64,000 nt of DNA from [Phialemoniopsis] sp. UDSM-2020. Lineage: Eukaryota; Ascomycota; Sordariomycetes; Thyridiales; Thyridiaceae. Where the stretch lies: assembly GCA_018873225.1 (NCBI GenBank), contig JAEILZ010000001.1:2480001-2544000 (forward strand), read 5' to 3'. The position numbers and the translations under genes were made by a program. The notes under the pieces are model-generated. The model was given only the letters and a program-made list of their open reading frames with translations, made no database searches and was not told where the DNA came from. This document shows positions 32,601-44,591 of this stretch, in pieces (position 1 is the first letter of the stretch; each line of letters begins with the position of its first letter).

Positions 32601-33191
32601 AGACGACGTTGATGAAGACGATTGTTCTGCAGCAGATGCCGATGTAACTGGCGCAAAAGTCGGTGACGCGGTGGCGGGATCACTTTGTTGTTGATGGGTT
32701 GGCGAATGATGGTGGTGTTGAGTCGCTGTCGACACGGGGCTGGGGCTGGTGTGGTTGGTCTGACCCTGGTGATTCTGCTGCACTTGGTGCAGGTCTGGCT
32801 GCGGTAGCTCGGTGGGGTCGTTTGAGGTCTGGTCTGGATCGGGCGATACAGGCGAAGGGGGCATATGCTGTTGCAAAAGGGCCGGAAGAGTCAGCGATTC
32901 CCGCTTTAGATCTGCAAATCGAAAAGCCGGCAGCTTGGACGAATTGTGGTGTTGACGGTGTGTGTGGTGAATGTCTCTGGAAGCTGAAGAGTTGCCAGTA
33001 GTGGCGGTAGCATTGCGGTCGCTGAGGTCGTCCTCTCGCTGATAGCCACCGCTGTGAGTGCTATCTAGCGACGACGGATAGCGGGTGTGCGCGCAGGGTT
33101 CGGGGGCATTGCTAGTGCTAGCGTCCGCCGAGGCCGCTGTAAGGTCGTGGGTTTGGCCCGTCTCAGGTGCCAAAGTCGAGGTGGAATTCAT
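29672..33191 (-). CDS. Large disordered conserved fungal protein with a short coiled coil
   Basis: Two exons, 33191..31818 and 31498..29672, encode 1066 residues. The 319-bp intron (GTAAGT donor, CTGAC branch, CAG acceptor) is the longest in the window and splits between codons. The protein is Ser/Thr/Pro/Gln-rich almost throughout. Islands of order include FMRIAREDSTRR just before the splice, WDELDDLKSRLHRLELTGKLP (a short coiled coil) and SALSKVKTHLSADVYGAIESAATEALSLSHMMG. TDRQLRRKAESICRSLTELCLAL is helical as well. The C-terminal third repeats RRAGTEEPED and has many RRRSS-like basic sites that could be phosphorylated. I recognise the layout as widespread in Pezizomycotina but know of no function. 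Low-complexity sequence makes the first 400 residues hard to trust in detail. Confidence 0.7.
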
Positions 33192-36100
33192 GATTGGATC
33201 TTCCCTGCCGCCCGCTGACTTGCAGTCGATCTCGGGCTCCCCTTGTCTTTTCGAGTTTCAAACGTCTCCGAGTTCTTCAGGCAAAATGGTGTATAGTATC
33301 ATTAGTTATTGTAGGCGCTCCAACCAAGTGAATCCATAGGATTGAGCCGTAGTCCCTGAGGTAGTCATTGGCAATCTGGGCAGCCGTTTTTAATCGGTGG
33401 CAGGTCGAAGAATAGGAGATGGGCAGCCGGGGGTCGCAAGGAAGCTGATCCCGGAGCAGTCGGTCGTTGGTCGGGAGGATAACACAATGTTGAAGGGCCG
33501 GCGAGGCGTCCAAAACCGGCATCCACGAGATAAGGAACAAAGAGGAGAAGCGAGAGGTTTGTTTTGGTTCGAGTCGGGTCGACTGAAGAGAAGAAACAAA
33601 AAATTAAAAGGTCGAGACAAAACATTCGACGGGGTTGGAGTCTTTGATCAGATGGGGCACATTCTCCCAGGGGACGATGCATCGTCCATCACTTTCTTAA
33701 TCCATCAAGCTCGTCCCCTTTCTCGTCCGGACCGGACAGGGGACCCAGAAGCGAGCGACTCTACAGACGGAGCACAGCAACGCTACTGTGGGTGGTCCTA
33801 GCACGTCCAACACTGACCAACTCGCAAGGCCCCAGCCCGCTGTCACTTTGCCATGGTGCTTCTCTAGCAGGCGGGACGGACGTTAGCGCACATTGCTTTT
33901 CTCACTTTGCGGGGGGGATTTGTTTTGCAGAAGACAATGTGCGAACGCACGTTTCATGTCCATGTTGCACGGATGTGTACGTTGGAGGCTGAGAGGTGAC
34001 GGATGAAATGATTGCGCATTCATCACATGTGCCCATCTGCATGCAAGTCAGATAGTTTTGTCTCCTTTACTCGCCATAGCTGTTGGCCTGTCTGTATCTC
34101 TATTTGGATCAACCTTTCTGTTTCGGCGATGAATACAAGAACCCACGTCGCGGCCAGCAAAGCATCGACAGAGAAACAACACACACTTACATACAGATGC
34201 TGGCTGGCTGGCATATCCCATCAAGTTCTAATGACACTAGCAGGTCTCCCGCAGAGCCAGCGTGTTTTAAGAGCTCCACGCAATCTCGATTTGGACATAG
34301 CTTCTTCTCCATGAGGGAACGTTCAGGTCCACGCCTGCTGGCGGTAGTTCTCCGCTACCAACACTGCTCACTCTCTTGACCGTGCAATCCCTACCCATCT
34401 TAGCACCTCGCCCAGGGTGCCCACCCACGCAAATTGAAGGAGCTCCTGAACCTAGCAGAAAGCTTGGACAGTTCCACACGACAGCCAGAAATGTCCTCCA
34501 GTCTGCCAGTCGGTTCTTGTTAGTGGTTCCACGCCGTGGGAAGACAGGGAATGTGGGTGCGGGATAACCACTAAACGGCGACGAGCCTACTTTGATAGGC
34601 ATGGCTCGTTCACTACTCTATGCACGGGGTTCTTTGTAAGTCTATCCGTTCAAGTGAAGGACGGTCCTCGAGGCGATATGTATGAATACTCGGTTCACCG
34701 ATGCGCTTTCGACAAGCTGTCGACGCGACCATCCCCATGGGAGTGCGTCTACGTTACTTGGTACGCTCAAGCAGTCAGCCACCAAGAATTGCGAGCCATC
34801 TTTGATAGTACTGGACCGGTCTGTGTTCCAATTTCTCTCGAAACGATCCATGGACGTACTGTGGCCGCTCCTCCTTTTGTACAGAGGGATATGGCACATG
34901 GCAAACTGTCTGCCCGGCCCGTGTGCTTACCTGCAAGTAGTAAGGCGGACGGCCACTAAAACGGGTTGAAATCCTACCTCATCAGATCTTCACCTAGCTG
35001 TGGAGGTCTGTATCTACCTACTCCGACTTGTATTGTACGTACTCCGTATTGCTCTGGTCAAGGTGGGATAGGGTGCTGCACCTAACAGCCTACCAGCGCC
35101 GACCTACCGGCCAACAATTGCACTCTATGAAATAAGCCGCTCAGTAAGTCAGCAAGTCGGCAAGAGGTTATCTAATTCGGTGATCAGTGTGCCCTCGTTG
35201 CTTTTGCGACGACTTGTGACAAAAACTGCTCCGGGTTACTGAGGATGAAAAACCTGATTTTGCTCAGCCAAACTGTTCTTTCAACAGTTTTGAGATCTCG
35301 CTGCCCGGGCAGGACATCCCAATATTCCTACAGAATAGGATGTGTACGCAATTTTGGATATTTCGATCTGATGGTGGACCAGAAAGGGTCCGAGATTAAG
35401 AATGGAGCCGGCTGCAGGGTGCCAGGATCTTCACCTTACACTTGGACCAGGTTCTTCGAGGCGGAGGATTTTAGCGGCTGCTTCCGACACGAAATTTTGG
35501 AGTTGTGTAGCCGTGTACGGAGTGTGTACTCACACAAAATCCAATGTATGTAAGATTTTGGGGGTTTGCATCCTTGTGCCATGGCAATTAGTTACTGCAC
35601 AACACAGGTGCATACTGGAGAACGAGGCTTGCGAGGCAGGAAGTATCACTCGACCTGCGTGGAACCTCGGATGGGCTGTGTGCTGAGATGAGGAGCGATG
35701 CACGTAGATTGTAAGTACGTACTCCCCTGCGCAAACCACTCAAAGAGACATCGAGTGCATAGTCTCAATGCCCCGGGAAGGAGAGCACGCTTCAAGGTAA
35801 AGACTCTCTCGCTGGTCTCGCGTTCGGCACTTATCTGTGCCAACTGGTGTCTTGACAACAAATCTCGACATGCGTGAAAGAGGTCAGCACGCCCACTTCA
35901 AGGTCAAGACTCCATCCTCGGCCAAGAACTACCCCGCAAGTCAACTATGTTTTCTGTGCTTCCGACAGAAGCGTTTGGTGCACGAGGCTCTCGGGTCGGA
36001 ATGATCCTCATCGATCAAGCAATCAATTTCGCGGAAACGGTTTGATCCGCAGAAAAGTTGTGGTAGCAGACATGGTCTGCCCGATCCGATCACTGCCTGT

Positions 36101-37109
36101 ATCGACGTATTCACGCCTTCATAGAGGCAAGGCGCCATTTATCGACTTGAACGAGAGCCCACGAGTCGGGTAACTATCTTCAGATATCGGAGATAATGAC
36201 CCTTTCCCCTGGCAGTCAATTTCAAACGCGTGGACGATTGCTTCGACCGCGGATGAGAGCCATCAGTGACATATATGTTGGACGCCGTGTATCTCTTGTT
36301 TTGCAATCGGTCAATGGTGGTAGCATGATGAACCCGTACCCGGGATGAGCGATCTCCCGCAAGGCAGGCTGCAATGAGGAATTATCAAGCGAGCACAGAA
36401 CAAGGCATGAATCGTAGGAAACACTCTCGTGTGCTGTGATGTTCAGGTAAATTATATGGCTTGCTGACGATCAACTGTCCAGGGTGACGAGGTGAAACAG
36501 GTCCGTTGCATGCGTGTATCCTCACGGAGCAAGCTCGCAAGCGTCTTTCGGGTTCGGACATCCCTTGTACGACGTCAGAAACATCATCAAGATCTGTGCT
36601 GTGTTTTTTTTTTTTCTTTTTTCTTTCATTTTTGGCTTGCTTGTCAAACAATCCTTATTGTTTGCCAGGGAGGAAGGATTGCCTGGTGTACCTTTGCGCA
36701 AGGAATTGATTCCCCATGCAATTTCGACACAATAGGTGGGAGTTACCTAAGTGGGAACCAAAAAGGCCGTTGCATGTTTCAGCATTGCCAAGACGCTGGG
36801 AAGGAGGCCCGAGGCTTTTCTCCCTTTTAAGGTTTAGAGTCGATCTCTCAGGGGGAGGCTAAGCAGGCAGTTGGACTGCAACCTGGACTGTAAATTTCGG
36901 TTTGGTGCCCTTCGTGTAAATTTGCGAGTTTCAGTTTTCGACAAAACCCTCGTCGGGCAAGGGCATGGTTTCGCGTGTGTTTACCGACGATGTGAGGCTT
37001 CATAATCCATAGAAACCAGTCCGGTCTGGCATTGTTGACCTGGCAACACCGTTCCTAAGTAGCTTGTAAGATTCTTAATCGGACGAGCATGCTTGTAACA
37101 TGGTAATCA

Positions 37110-37138
37110 CTACTCCGTATGTGCTCTGTACGGAGTAG
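37110..37138. repeat. Perfect inverted repeat (hairpin) with ACTCCGTA core
   Basis: Arms CTACTCCGTA and TACGGAGTAG (10 bp each, no mismatch) around a 9-nt loop. The arm sequence matches motifs found singly elsewhere in the window's intergenic DNA. Confidence 0.8.
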
Positions 37139-38479
37139 ATATGACACGGTTGGTGAATAATACACCCTTGCGAATCCATCAAACCCCAGATCAGATCTGG
37201 GCAGCCGGGTAACGAGGCAGTGGCTCTTATGCTCGCGATTTCTCAATGCATGGAATTGATGATGCGAACACAGCCGTTGTTGTTCTCTCTACCAAAGAGG
37301 TAGACGGCCCTGAAGCATCGTGACTTGGCAGATTAAAGACACCATATGTCAAATTCGAGTAAGGTCGGCATTCAAATGATGGTACTACCTCAAGGACTTA
37401 GGGTGCTCGGCATGAACAGGAGGGCCGTCAGCGAGACACACGGCTCATTCACAAACCTGCGCGAACTTGGTCACGGCACAGAGAGAATCGAGCCACCAGT
37501 CACCAAGATCGCAGAATATCATGAACATCTGTAGAACCCAACACTAATTGTTAGACGCATTGATATCGGGCAATCTAGCTGAGGAAACATCTCGCCGTGT
37601 GCTGACCAGCAGTGAAGGGTCAGCACCTCCGAACTTGCTCTGAGCGGTAACCCGACGGAAGCGGATCCGTATTTCTCACCCGCATCACTTGATGGAGCCC
37701 GTGGATCAACCTAGTCCTGCCTTGCCATGAGCCTTACTCGATGCGCTGCCCGCGCCTCGGACAGCCGGGGCCATCTCAGGTCGGGCTGGAAGCCTGCCTG
37801 CTTGTCTGCCTGGAAGACCATCTCCGACGCCGATGCCGCCGCCGCCGACTAGATACCTGTTCGAACGGCGACATCGAGGACAAGCCTTCCACACACCCCC
37901 TCCTCTATCCCAACAAGACAAGAGTCGATTGGCGAGGGCACTTTAAATTGTCACGGCGAAATGGTCCCAAATTTGGATACTGCAGCGTGATTGGACCAGA
38001 GTAGGGCGGCTAACTGGTCTGCGCCTGGCTATATTTAGCAGCGCTGTTGTTTCGCAAACACACTTTTGTTCACCTGCATCAGGCCAACCACTGGCTGCAG
38101 CGGGCCTTTGCCATGTCGTGACTGGCTGGCCGCATGGATGTCGGCCCCTGAAAGCTGCCTCTATTGGTACGCCTGACCCTTGCTCGCCCCACCCACGCTC
38201 CCGCTGCAAGACCCGCATCTTCCTAGCCAAGTACCCAGGTACCTTCATAGCGCAAAATCCCTCCAGTCCTGCCCTCGTTCAGCACCTTCAGCACCCTCCA
38301 GGGGCCGCATCTGGTGGGTGTTCCATGTCTCTCCCCCCTGCCAACTTCGCCGTAGACCCCGTACAAAGTACCTACCAGAACCAGGAGCCCAGCGCTCACA
38401 AGGGGATTGATGTGCTGCTGCCAGTGCGGCGGCAAACCACCCACCACCCACACCGGACACCCCCCCCTGCCAGTCCTCA

Positions 38480-39100
38480 CAATCCCCTGGTCCCTTTCCC
38501 ATGCTTCGTCTCTCCATTCTCTCGCCCTCTCCTCTCGCTCCCTCAACTTTCGCGCTGCGCTCAATGCTGGCGCCAAGTCTGTGTGTGCTTGTTGCCGCGA
38601 TCCTCCATCCTCCACTCACATTTCGTCCTCTTCTTCGCTCTGTTCTCTTCTCTTTACTCGACTTGTCTAGACTAACGTGAAGCGGTTCTCTCGCGCTTCG
38701 CCCCAGCCTCGATTCTTCCCTTCTCCTCCTCCTCTTCCCGCATCCGTCAGACGCACGCAACTACACACACCTTTTCACCCATTCTCTTCTCTTGCCTCTT
38801 CTCCTCAGCCAGCAACCGCCGGGTCCTCCTCGTTGCATTGGGGCTTCTGCATTGTCGCCGGTCCTTCGGGCTGTCCTCGACCTCTTGATTCTCTTGTTCA
38901 GTCCCAGAACCCTTCCGAGACGTTGACTCGGACCAGTCCTCGACGCTTCGAACTCGCCTGTGCAGGCGACGATCAAGGCGCCAACTAGTTCCAGTGGCCT
39001 ACGTTCACTGCCACTCAGTCTCGACCATTTCGCAAGCGCTTACTTGACTCTCCTCTTCTCACTCGACTTCCACCTGCAATCGATCATGTGTTGATCTTGT
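38480..39100 (+). promoter_or_regulatory. CT-rich promoter/leader zone of the MAPK phosphatase gene
   Basis: The plus strand is dominated by C and T over about 600 bp, with many CTCTTCTC and TTCTCCTC strings. Pyrimidine-rich tracts just upstream of transcription starts are typical of filamentous fungal genes. The A/T-richer leader then runs to the ATG at 39605. Confidence 0.5.
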
Positions 39101-39604
39101 CGTCGATTCAATCCGATCACCTCCCATTCACGCCTACTCCGCCGGCTTTCATAGCCATCTTTACACTCAACACCGTCACTCTTGGCCTCTTCTTCGGCGC
39201 CTTTTCCACACGATCAATCCATTTCACATCCATACAAGCCATTTGCTGGAGCAATTGCTTGTCATTTCAGCTGTTGGGCAAGTCCCGGCATTCGAAGAGA
39301 GCAGAACACCCCGATATTCAGCTCTAGAGAGACGTTGGTCAGCTCGCTCGTCTGAGAAGCACTTTGGAGGAATCAGCAGGACTGTCCGAAGTAAAGTCGA
39401 CCTCTGTCAACGAAACCACCCATCACTAAAGGCTCCTTGTCATTGAGGAGTCAACTTGAATCAGAACTCAATCGCCCTGAATTCGGAGTGGGTGCTGGCC
39501 TCATCGAGCATACTCAAGATTGGGTATAGGCGGGCAAATTGGTGGCCTGCCTGGGATCCTTGGAATAAGCAGCCAGACTGGAGACTTGTCCGAAGTCGTT
39601 GAAC

Positions 39605-41944
39605 ATGCCTTCAGCTGCTGCAAGACGTCTATACGAGGACCAAATACCCTCGTTCATGTCCGTCTTTGATCTTGAGACTGGGGCTATGGATGGACAAGGG
39701 ACCGTCACTGTTGTCGATCCCAACATGATGGATATTGAGCCTACGACCAAATTGTCAGGTGAAACTCAACAACAGTTGCAACAGGCAACCCTTTCTTCAG
39801 ATCCTTCCCATCGACACACAGAGAGCCTTTCCTCACGGATGTTCGAGTCTGCCGACTCATCGCCTACAACAACCATGTCTTGCACCGACTCCTCATCTCT
39901 TTCGGACCCCTCACCTTCATCGTCCCCAGATTCGCCAGTAAATCTGGTTCCATTATCATCTTACCCAGCCTCAAATTTTGGTGGTCTTCCCTCAATTGGA
40001 GGTCTGACCGTCTCCGACTCGAATCTTGCGCGGCCCATGACCTCGCCCTCGCCGCGCCGTGCGCGAAACATGAAGGGTCTCTCAATACAGCCTCCTTTTG
40101 CCGGCAACTCACTTTCTTCCTCACTCGTTTCTGAGCCTTCATCTCCTTCCTTCATTAAACCAAAGATCCCTGCTATGAAGAGGAAACCCAGCCAGCTCAG
40201 CTTGAAGACGAGCACTTCAGATCTTGTCAAGGCAACAACCCTCGAGATTCCCCAGTCCCCCTCTTTACCACCAATTCTGCAGCGGCGGGCTCTGAAGCAC
40301 TCTACATCTTCACCTCACATGCTCTCTTCTCTCAAGTCGGCAACCTTCGGCCCTGCCGGGGGCATGACCATCCCGACGGTTCTTGAGCGCAATGAATCAG
40401 GTTTGTCTTCATTCCTTCGGCCGCCAAAGCAGCCCAGCAACGGCGGTTTCGACTCGGCAATCTTGGAAGAGGACTCTCCAATTCGCACGCAGATCGCGAG
40501 TCGAGCAGCCTTCGAGTTCGAGCCTTACCATGAGAATGAGAATAACGAGGACCAGAAGACACCCGGCTACCCGGATGGTCCTATCGCTATCTATGGTGAC
40601 AACGTCTTCCTGTATCTGGAACCTACCGCAGAGGAGGCATCACGGTTCGATGTCGTCATTAATGTGGCTCGTGAAGTCATAAATCCTTTCGCCGCACGTC
40701 CGGGGCCGTCGACTGAAATCGTCGAGGACAAGCCGATGGACGATTCACCTATACCTGATACCGCCGTGACTGCTGCAAGCTATTCCACTGCTTTCGAGTT
40801 TCCCCAAGGAGATACGACACCAACGACACCAAAGGCTGTTTCCTTTGCTCTAGCGGAGCCCGAGTATATCCACATTCCTTGGGATCACAACACCGACATC
40901 TCCACTGATTTGATGAACCTCTGTGAAACCATCGAGAAGAAGACGAGAGAAGGAAAGAAGGTGCTGATCCATTGTCAGCAGGGCGCCAGCCGCTCGGCGA
41001 GTCTCATCATCGCCTATGGCCTCTATCAGAACCCGGAACTGAGTGTCAATGACGCTTACCGTGCTGCCCAGTCCAAGAGCCGATGGATCAGCCCCAACAT
41101 GCGGCTCATGTACTGTCTCCAGGATTTCCAGAAGGAGGTCTCTAAGAAGAAGTTGTCGCCAAACTCGGGTCTCAAACCACGGTCAGGTAGAAGTCCAACA
41201 AAGCATCGCACGACCATGTCAGCATCAGAGGCTATCAGTACGTCGCCAAAGGAGCCTCTCACCGCTCCTCTGCCAAGCGATGATGGCGCAGACGGAAGTG
41301 CGAGTCCGGCCAAGAGTCCACTTCGACTACGCGGGAATTCCACGCCGAATAGCAGAAACCCAGTCTCTCCAGGTCCCTCGTCAGCTCCTTCCAGCTTTTC
41401 GTGGACAGAGAAGGAAGATGAGTCAGATCCCCACAAGTACGGACGCTTCAATTTCGACAATGTCCAGCTCAAGCCAAGCCATCCGGACTCTGGCTTCGTC
41501 TCGTCCAGTTCTCTCGGGTCTTTCGCCAAGCCACCGCCGTCACCCGGATTTGGGGGCCATCGCTTTGGGGCCGCAGCAGGAGGCTTCGGGCTGATGCCTC
41601 TTAACTTCGGAACCATGGCCAGTCTCGACGTCACCAGAGAAAAAGTCGCTGTCGATCAGCATATGGCTGGCATGAACAGTTATCCTGATGATGCCGCACT
41701 CTTGTCGCCTCGGGTGGAAACAATGACAAACAACCCCTTGCACGGACACTTCACGGAGACCATGGGTATGCGATTCATTGAGGTGCCACCCACACCTAGC
41801 GAGGGTCTGTTCTCACCCCGGGAGACCATGTTCCCGCGAGACCCCTTTTCGCCATTTGGGCGCCCACCACAAGTTGCCGATCCGAGAAGCCCTCCGACCA
41901 AAGGCGAGACCCCTATCGTCAGATCGATCGACGAGTTCATATAA
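39605..41944 (+). CDS. MSG5: Dual-specificity MAP-kinase phosphatase (MSG5/Pmp1 type)
   Basis: A single exon of 779 residues, ATG at 39605 (MPSAAARRLYED). Residues 1 to about 310 are disordered and Ser/Pro-rich, where MAPK docking is usual. The phosphatase domain spans about residues 320-520: GDNVFLYLEPTAEEASRFDVVINVAREV, an insert, then EYIHIPWDHNTDI and the catalytic loop VLIHCQQGASRSAS with nucleophile C457 (HCxxGxxRS). YGLYQNPELSVNDAYRAAQSKS follows. The C-terminal 250 residues are disordered. Family members dephosphorylate the Thr and Tyr of activated MAP kinases and end cell-wall or pheromone signalling. About 516 bp upstream of the ATG contain no ATG at all. It is convergent with HUT1. 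Confidence 0.9.
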   Translation: MPSAAARRLYEDQIPSFMSVFDLETGAMDGQGTVTVVDPNMMDIEPTTKLSGETQQQLQQATLSSDPSHRHTESLSSRMFESADSSPTTTMSCTDSSSLSDPSPSSSPDSPVNLVPLSSYPASNFGGLPSIGGLTVSDSNLARPMTSPSPRRARNMKGLSIQPPFAGNSLSSSLVSEPSSPSFIKPKIPAMKRKPSQLSLKTSTSDLVKATTLEIPQSPSLPPILQRRALKHSTSSPHMLSSLKSATFGPAGGMTIPTVLERNESGLSSFLRPPKQPSNGGFDSAILEEDSPIRTQIASRAAFEFEPYHENENNEDQKTPGYPDGPIAIYGDNVFLYLEPTAEEASRFDVVINVAREVINPFAARPGPSTEIVEDKPMDDSPIPDTAVTAASYSTAFEFPQGDTTPTTPKAVSFALAEPEYIHIPWDHNTDISTDLMNLCETIEKKTREGKKVLIHCQQGASRSASLIIAYGLYQNPELSVNDAYRAAQSKSRWISPNMRLMYCLQDFQKEVSKKKLSPNSGLKPRSGRSPTKHRTTMSASEAISTSPKEPLTAPLPSDDGADGSASPAKSPLRLRGNSTPNSRNPVSPGPSSAPSSFSWTEKEDESDPHKYGRFNFDNVQLKPSHPDSGFVSSSSLGSFAKPPPSPGFGGHRFGAAAGGFGLMPLNFGTMASLDVTREKVAVDQHMAGMNSYPDDAALLSPRVETMTNNPLHGHFTETMGMRFIEVPPTPSEGLFSPRETMFPRDPFSPFGRPPQVADPRSPPTKGETPIVRSIDEFI

Positions 41945-43175
41945 CCACCTCAGACATTGCGCCCACACAACTTGCCCCACCAGTCCAGCATGGAAACAAC
42001 TAATTCTATGTCGCTGCCGCACCTGAGATCAACTATTAGATCAACTACTGTCGTTTCAAAGTGTCATATGCATGGCATCGGAGTTGGCGTCTTAGCGGCC
42101 ATACTCCATCTACGGTGGTGACGGCGATCCCACCGTGGGATTGGATTATCCAGATTAGGCTTTAACCAATCCCTAAAGATCTCATTTGTCCATACCATCG
42201 TCAATCGCTTCCTGGCTGGGACTCCCCTGCCTGGGATCCCTCTCATTAATAACATCATTCGGCAAGCGCAGCAAAGACGGGAGACAACACGAGCCCTTAA
42301 ACGGGCACATCATGAACAGGCGCACGCGGGCGACTCGGTGAAGTTCCGGGATTATGAACGCCACGAATCATAGCGAGACCTGAACCGTTTTCTTATTCGA
42401 CATCTTTTTCTTTCGTTTCTCGAGTACATCTAGAACCCAAATGTATAATTCAGGATGGGGTGGAGCTCCTGCCACGGCAGGGGCATAACATCCTCCCCCA
42501 GTCTTTGACCGAACATCGGAACATATTGGCAAAGGTCGCGGCGGCGTTCTCTCACAACATTTGGTGTGGCCCCTATCCCGGGCCAACCATGGAAAAGCGG
42601 CGATGCATTGGTACGCGCGCGCTTGGCAAAGGGCGCGCGCCTTTTAGCACAAAGCGAGGAAGGGCCACAAGATCCTCCCGTCTCGCGTGTAGCGGCGTGG
42701 AGGCGGCCTTCGATATGCGTGGATATGCGAAACGAAGCGAAGAGCATGAGGAGGGGGACGGGGATGCGGTAAAGGGGGGCATCCCCTTTGTAACATTTAT
42801 ATAAGCCAAAATATACTATCGATATCATCATATTGTTGACTCCCTCGAGTGACCGTGCATATATCTCGTGTCGAAACCCCAAGGTCTTGCTTGCATATTT
42901 GAGATTCTAACAGACCTTTGATTTCTAGATAGATACTTTCTGTCGAAATTGAGGATATATGTGACTTTTTTGCACGTCAAATGCCAGCAAATGCCCAAAA
43001 CGCCAAAGCTTCCCACTCCTATGGGTAGCATGATCTCTCTCTACATACAATGCTGATCGACACTGGACACGCGTGCCATAACTTGCTCAAATCCAAAAAA
43101 GGGACCAAAGCTTGCAACTCTCTCTACTACACAGAGGAATGGCTTACTACAACTCTCAGCCGTGTGTTGCACTAC
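41945..43175. other. Convergent 3' region between MSG5 and HUT1 genes
   Basis: 1.2 kb. TCAT occurs at 42064, 42182, 42243, 42255 and 42310 on the plus strand, within 370 bp of the MSG5 stop. The stretch 42800-43000 is A/T-rich. No gene is supported. Confidence 0.5.
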
Positions 43176-44591
43176 CTACTGTGCCTTGCCATTCTTCTTA
43201 GCGGCGGCCAGCTTGGCCATCTTCTCCTGCCGCGTGATCTGGGCCTCGACGCCGATGCCGCCAAAGACGAGCCCGACGCCGAGCCACTGCATCTGCGTCA
43301 GGCGGTGGCCAAAGGCGACGACCGAGAGCATCATGGTGACCATCTTGCGCGTCACCGTGACGGTCACGAGGAAGACGGACGAGAAGGTCGACAGTGTGTA
43401 GACTAGAAGGAGAGAGAGGAGAACATGTTAGCTTAAAACCTGGTTGAAAAAGATGTCGGTTTCGGGTAGAGACGGAGGACAACTTACATATGAACACCTG
43501 ACCCACGGCGCCGCACGCCGCAAAGCCCAGGACGTCGCGCCAGACCCTCGGGTGACGCGCCATGAAGGCCAGCGCTGCTGCGAGCTCCCCGCCGGGCCCG
43601 CCCGCGGCGTCGTCCATGCCAACCCAGCGGCCGGCGCCCGTGTTGGCGAGGTAAGGGCCAACAAGGAGATACGACGCCGTGACGACCGTCTGCATAACGT
43701 TATTGGCGCACATCATCTGGGGCCCCGTGTAGGGCCTAAAGGTCTGGAAGATGTAGTCCTGGGTGCTGTTGGTCAGGCCGTCGAAGAGGAGGTTGATGGA
43801 CAGCAGCAGCAGGCCCCAGGCGGTCTCCCCGGAGCCCCTGGCGGCCTTGGCCGACGACGAGTGCTTGTGCTTCTTGCCGCCGTGGAGGGTGAAGACGGCG
43901 ACGCCGGCGGTGACGGCCGCGACGACGAGGTACTTGTAGAGCGGGTAGCGCTTGCGGAAGACGGTGATGTGGAGGAACATGACGGGCAGGAGCTTGCACG
44001 ACTTGGCGAGGAGGAAGGTGATGTAGTCGATGTGGGCGAGAGAGGCGTAGCCAAAGGGCGAGGCGAGGGAGGAGGTGATAGCGACGAGGAGGAGGGGCAG
44101 GAGGATGGCGCGGCTGGGGATGATGGGCGGCGAGCGCTGGCCCTTGGGCGTCGAGGCGGCAAGGTAGAGGAAGCCCGTCGTCGCCGCGAAGAGGGACTGG
44201 ATGGTGTTGAGGAAGACTGGGAACTTGAAGAGCTCCGGCTGGGCGGCGTCGCCGTAAGGGGTCGTCGTGAGCTTCTCTTGGAGATATGCCCAGGTCAAGC
44301 TGCAGAGGACGCGAGTGTTAGTTGAATTGGGGAATCCATCGTTCGAGCTGAGTGTCCTGGGCGCGCTTTCACAACTTACAACGAGGCGTAGATGCCACCG
44401 ACGGCAAAGACGACCTGTTTCAGACCATTGTCTTGGATGGAAGCCGTGGCCGGAGCCATCTCGGGCTTGCCATTGGCGTCCCCATTCGCGACGGAAGTTT
44501 GCGCGGGCGTCTTGGGTATGCGATCATGCTTACTGATGTACTCTGATGACGTTTCCCTCCGCATGGGGGTAGCTTGCTTTGATCGCGCCAT
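43176..44591 (-). CDS. HUT1: UDP-galactose transporter homologue HUT1 (SLC35B1 type)
   Basis: Three exons, 44591..44380, 44299..43488 and 43402..43176, encode 416 residues. The introns of 80 and 85 bp both use GTAAGT donors and keep phase, giving [16 protein letters not shown] and [19 protein letters not shown]. After a polar N-terminus of about 55 residues there are roughly ten membrane segments. Family landmarks are [32 protein letters not shown] and the last segment [41 protein letters not shown]. The tail is lysine-rich (KKNGKAQ). HUT1 proteins sit in the ER membrane and import UDP-sugars or exchange nucleotides needed for glycosylation and folding. A MITE copy lies about 620 bp upstream of the start codon. 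Confidence 0.93.

Larger units (their letters stand above)
33192..39604. other. 6.4-kb gene-free interval between divergent genes
   Basis: The longest empty stretch in the window. The left end is the promoter of the disordered-protein gene and the right end is the promoter and leader of the MAPK phosphatase. In between, open frames are short and lack protein-like composition. Notable pieces are a T-rich tract at 36604-36636, a perfect hairpin at 37110-37138, ACTCCGTA motifs near 35040 and 35517, and a strongly CT-rich zone at 38480-39100. It could hold a non-coding transcript or a decayed gene; I see no proof of either. Confidence 0.5.

Noticed and set aside
38118..38675. 185-codon frame in the CT-rich zone
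   Set aside because: Its Pro/Ser/His composition follows from the pyrimidine bias, and the zone is better read as promoter.
43444..44325. 293-codon plus-strand frame opposite HUT1
   Set aside because: It is Glu/Gly/Arg-biased antisense of a well-supported transporter.
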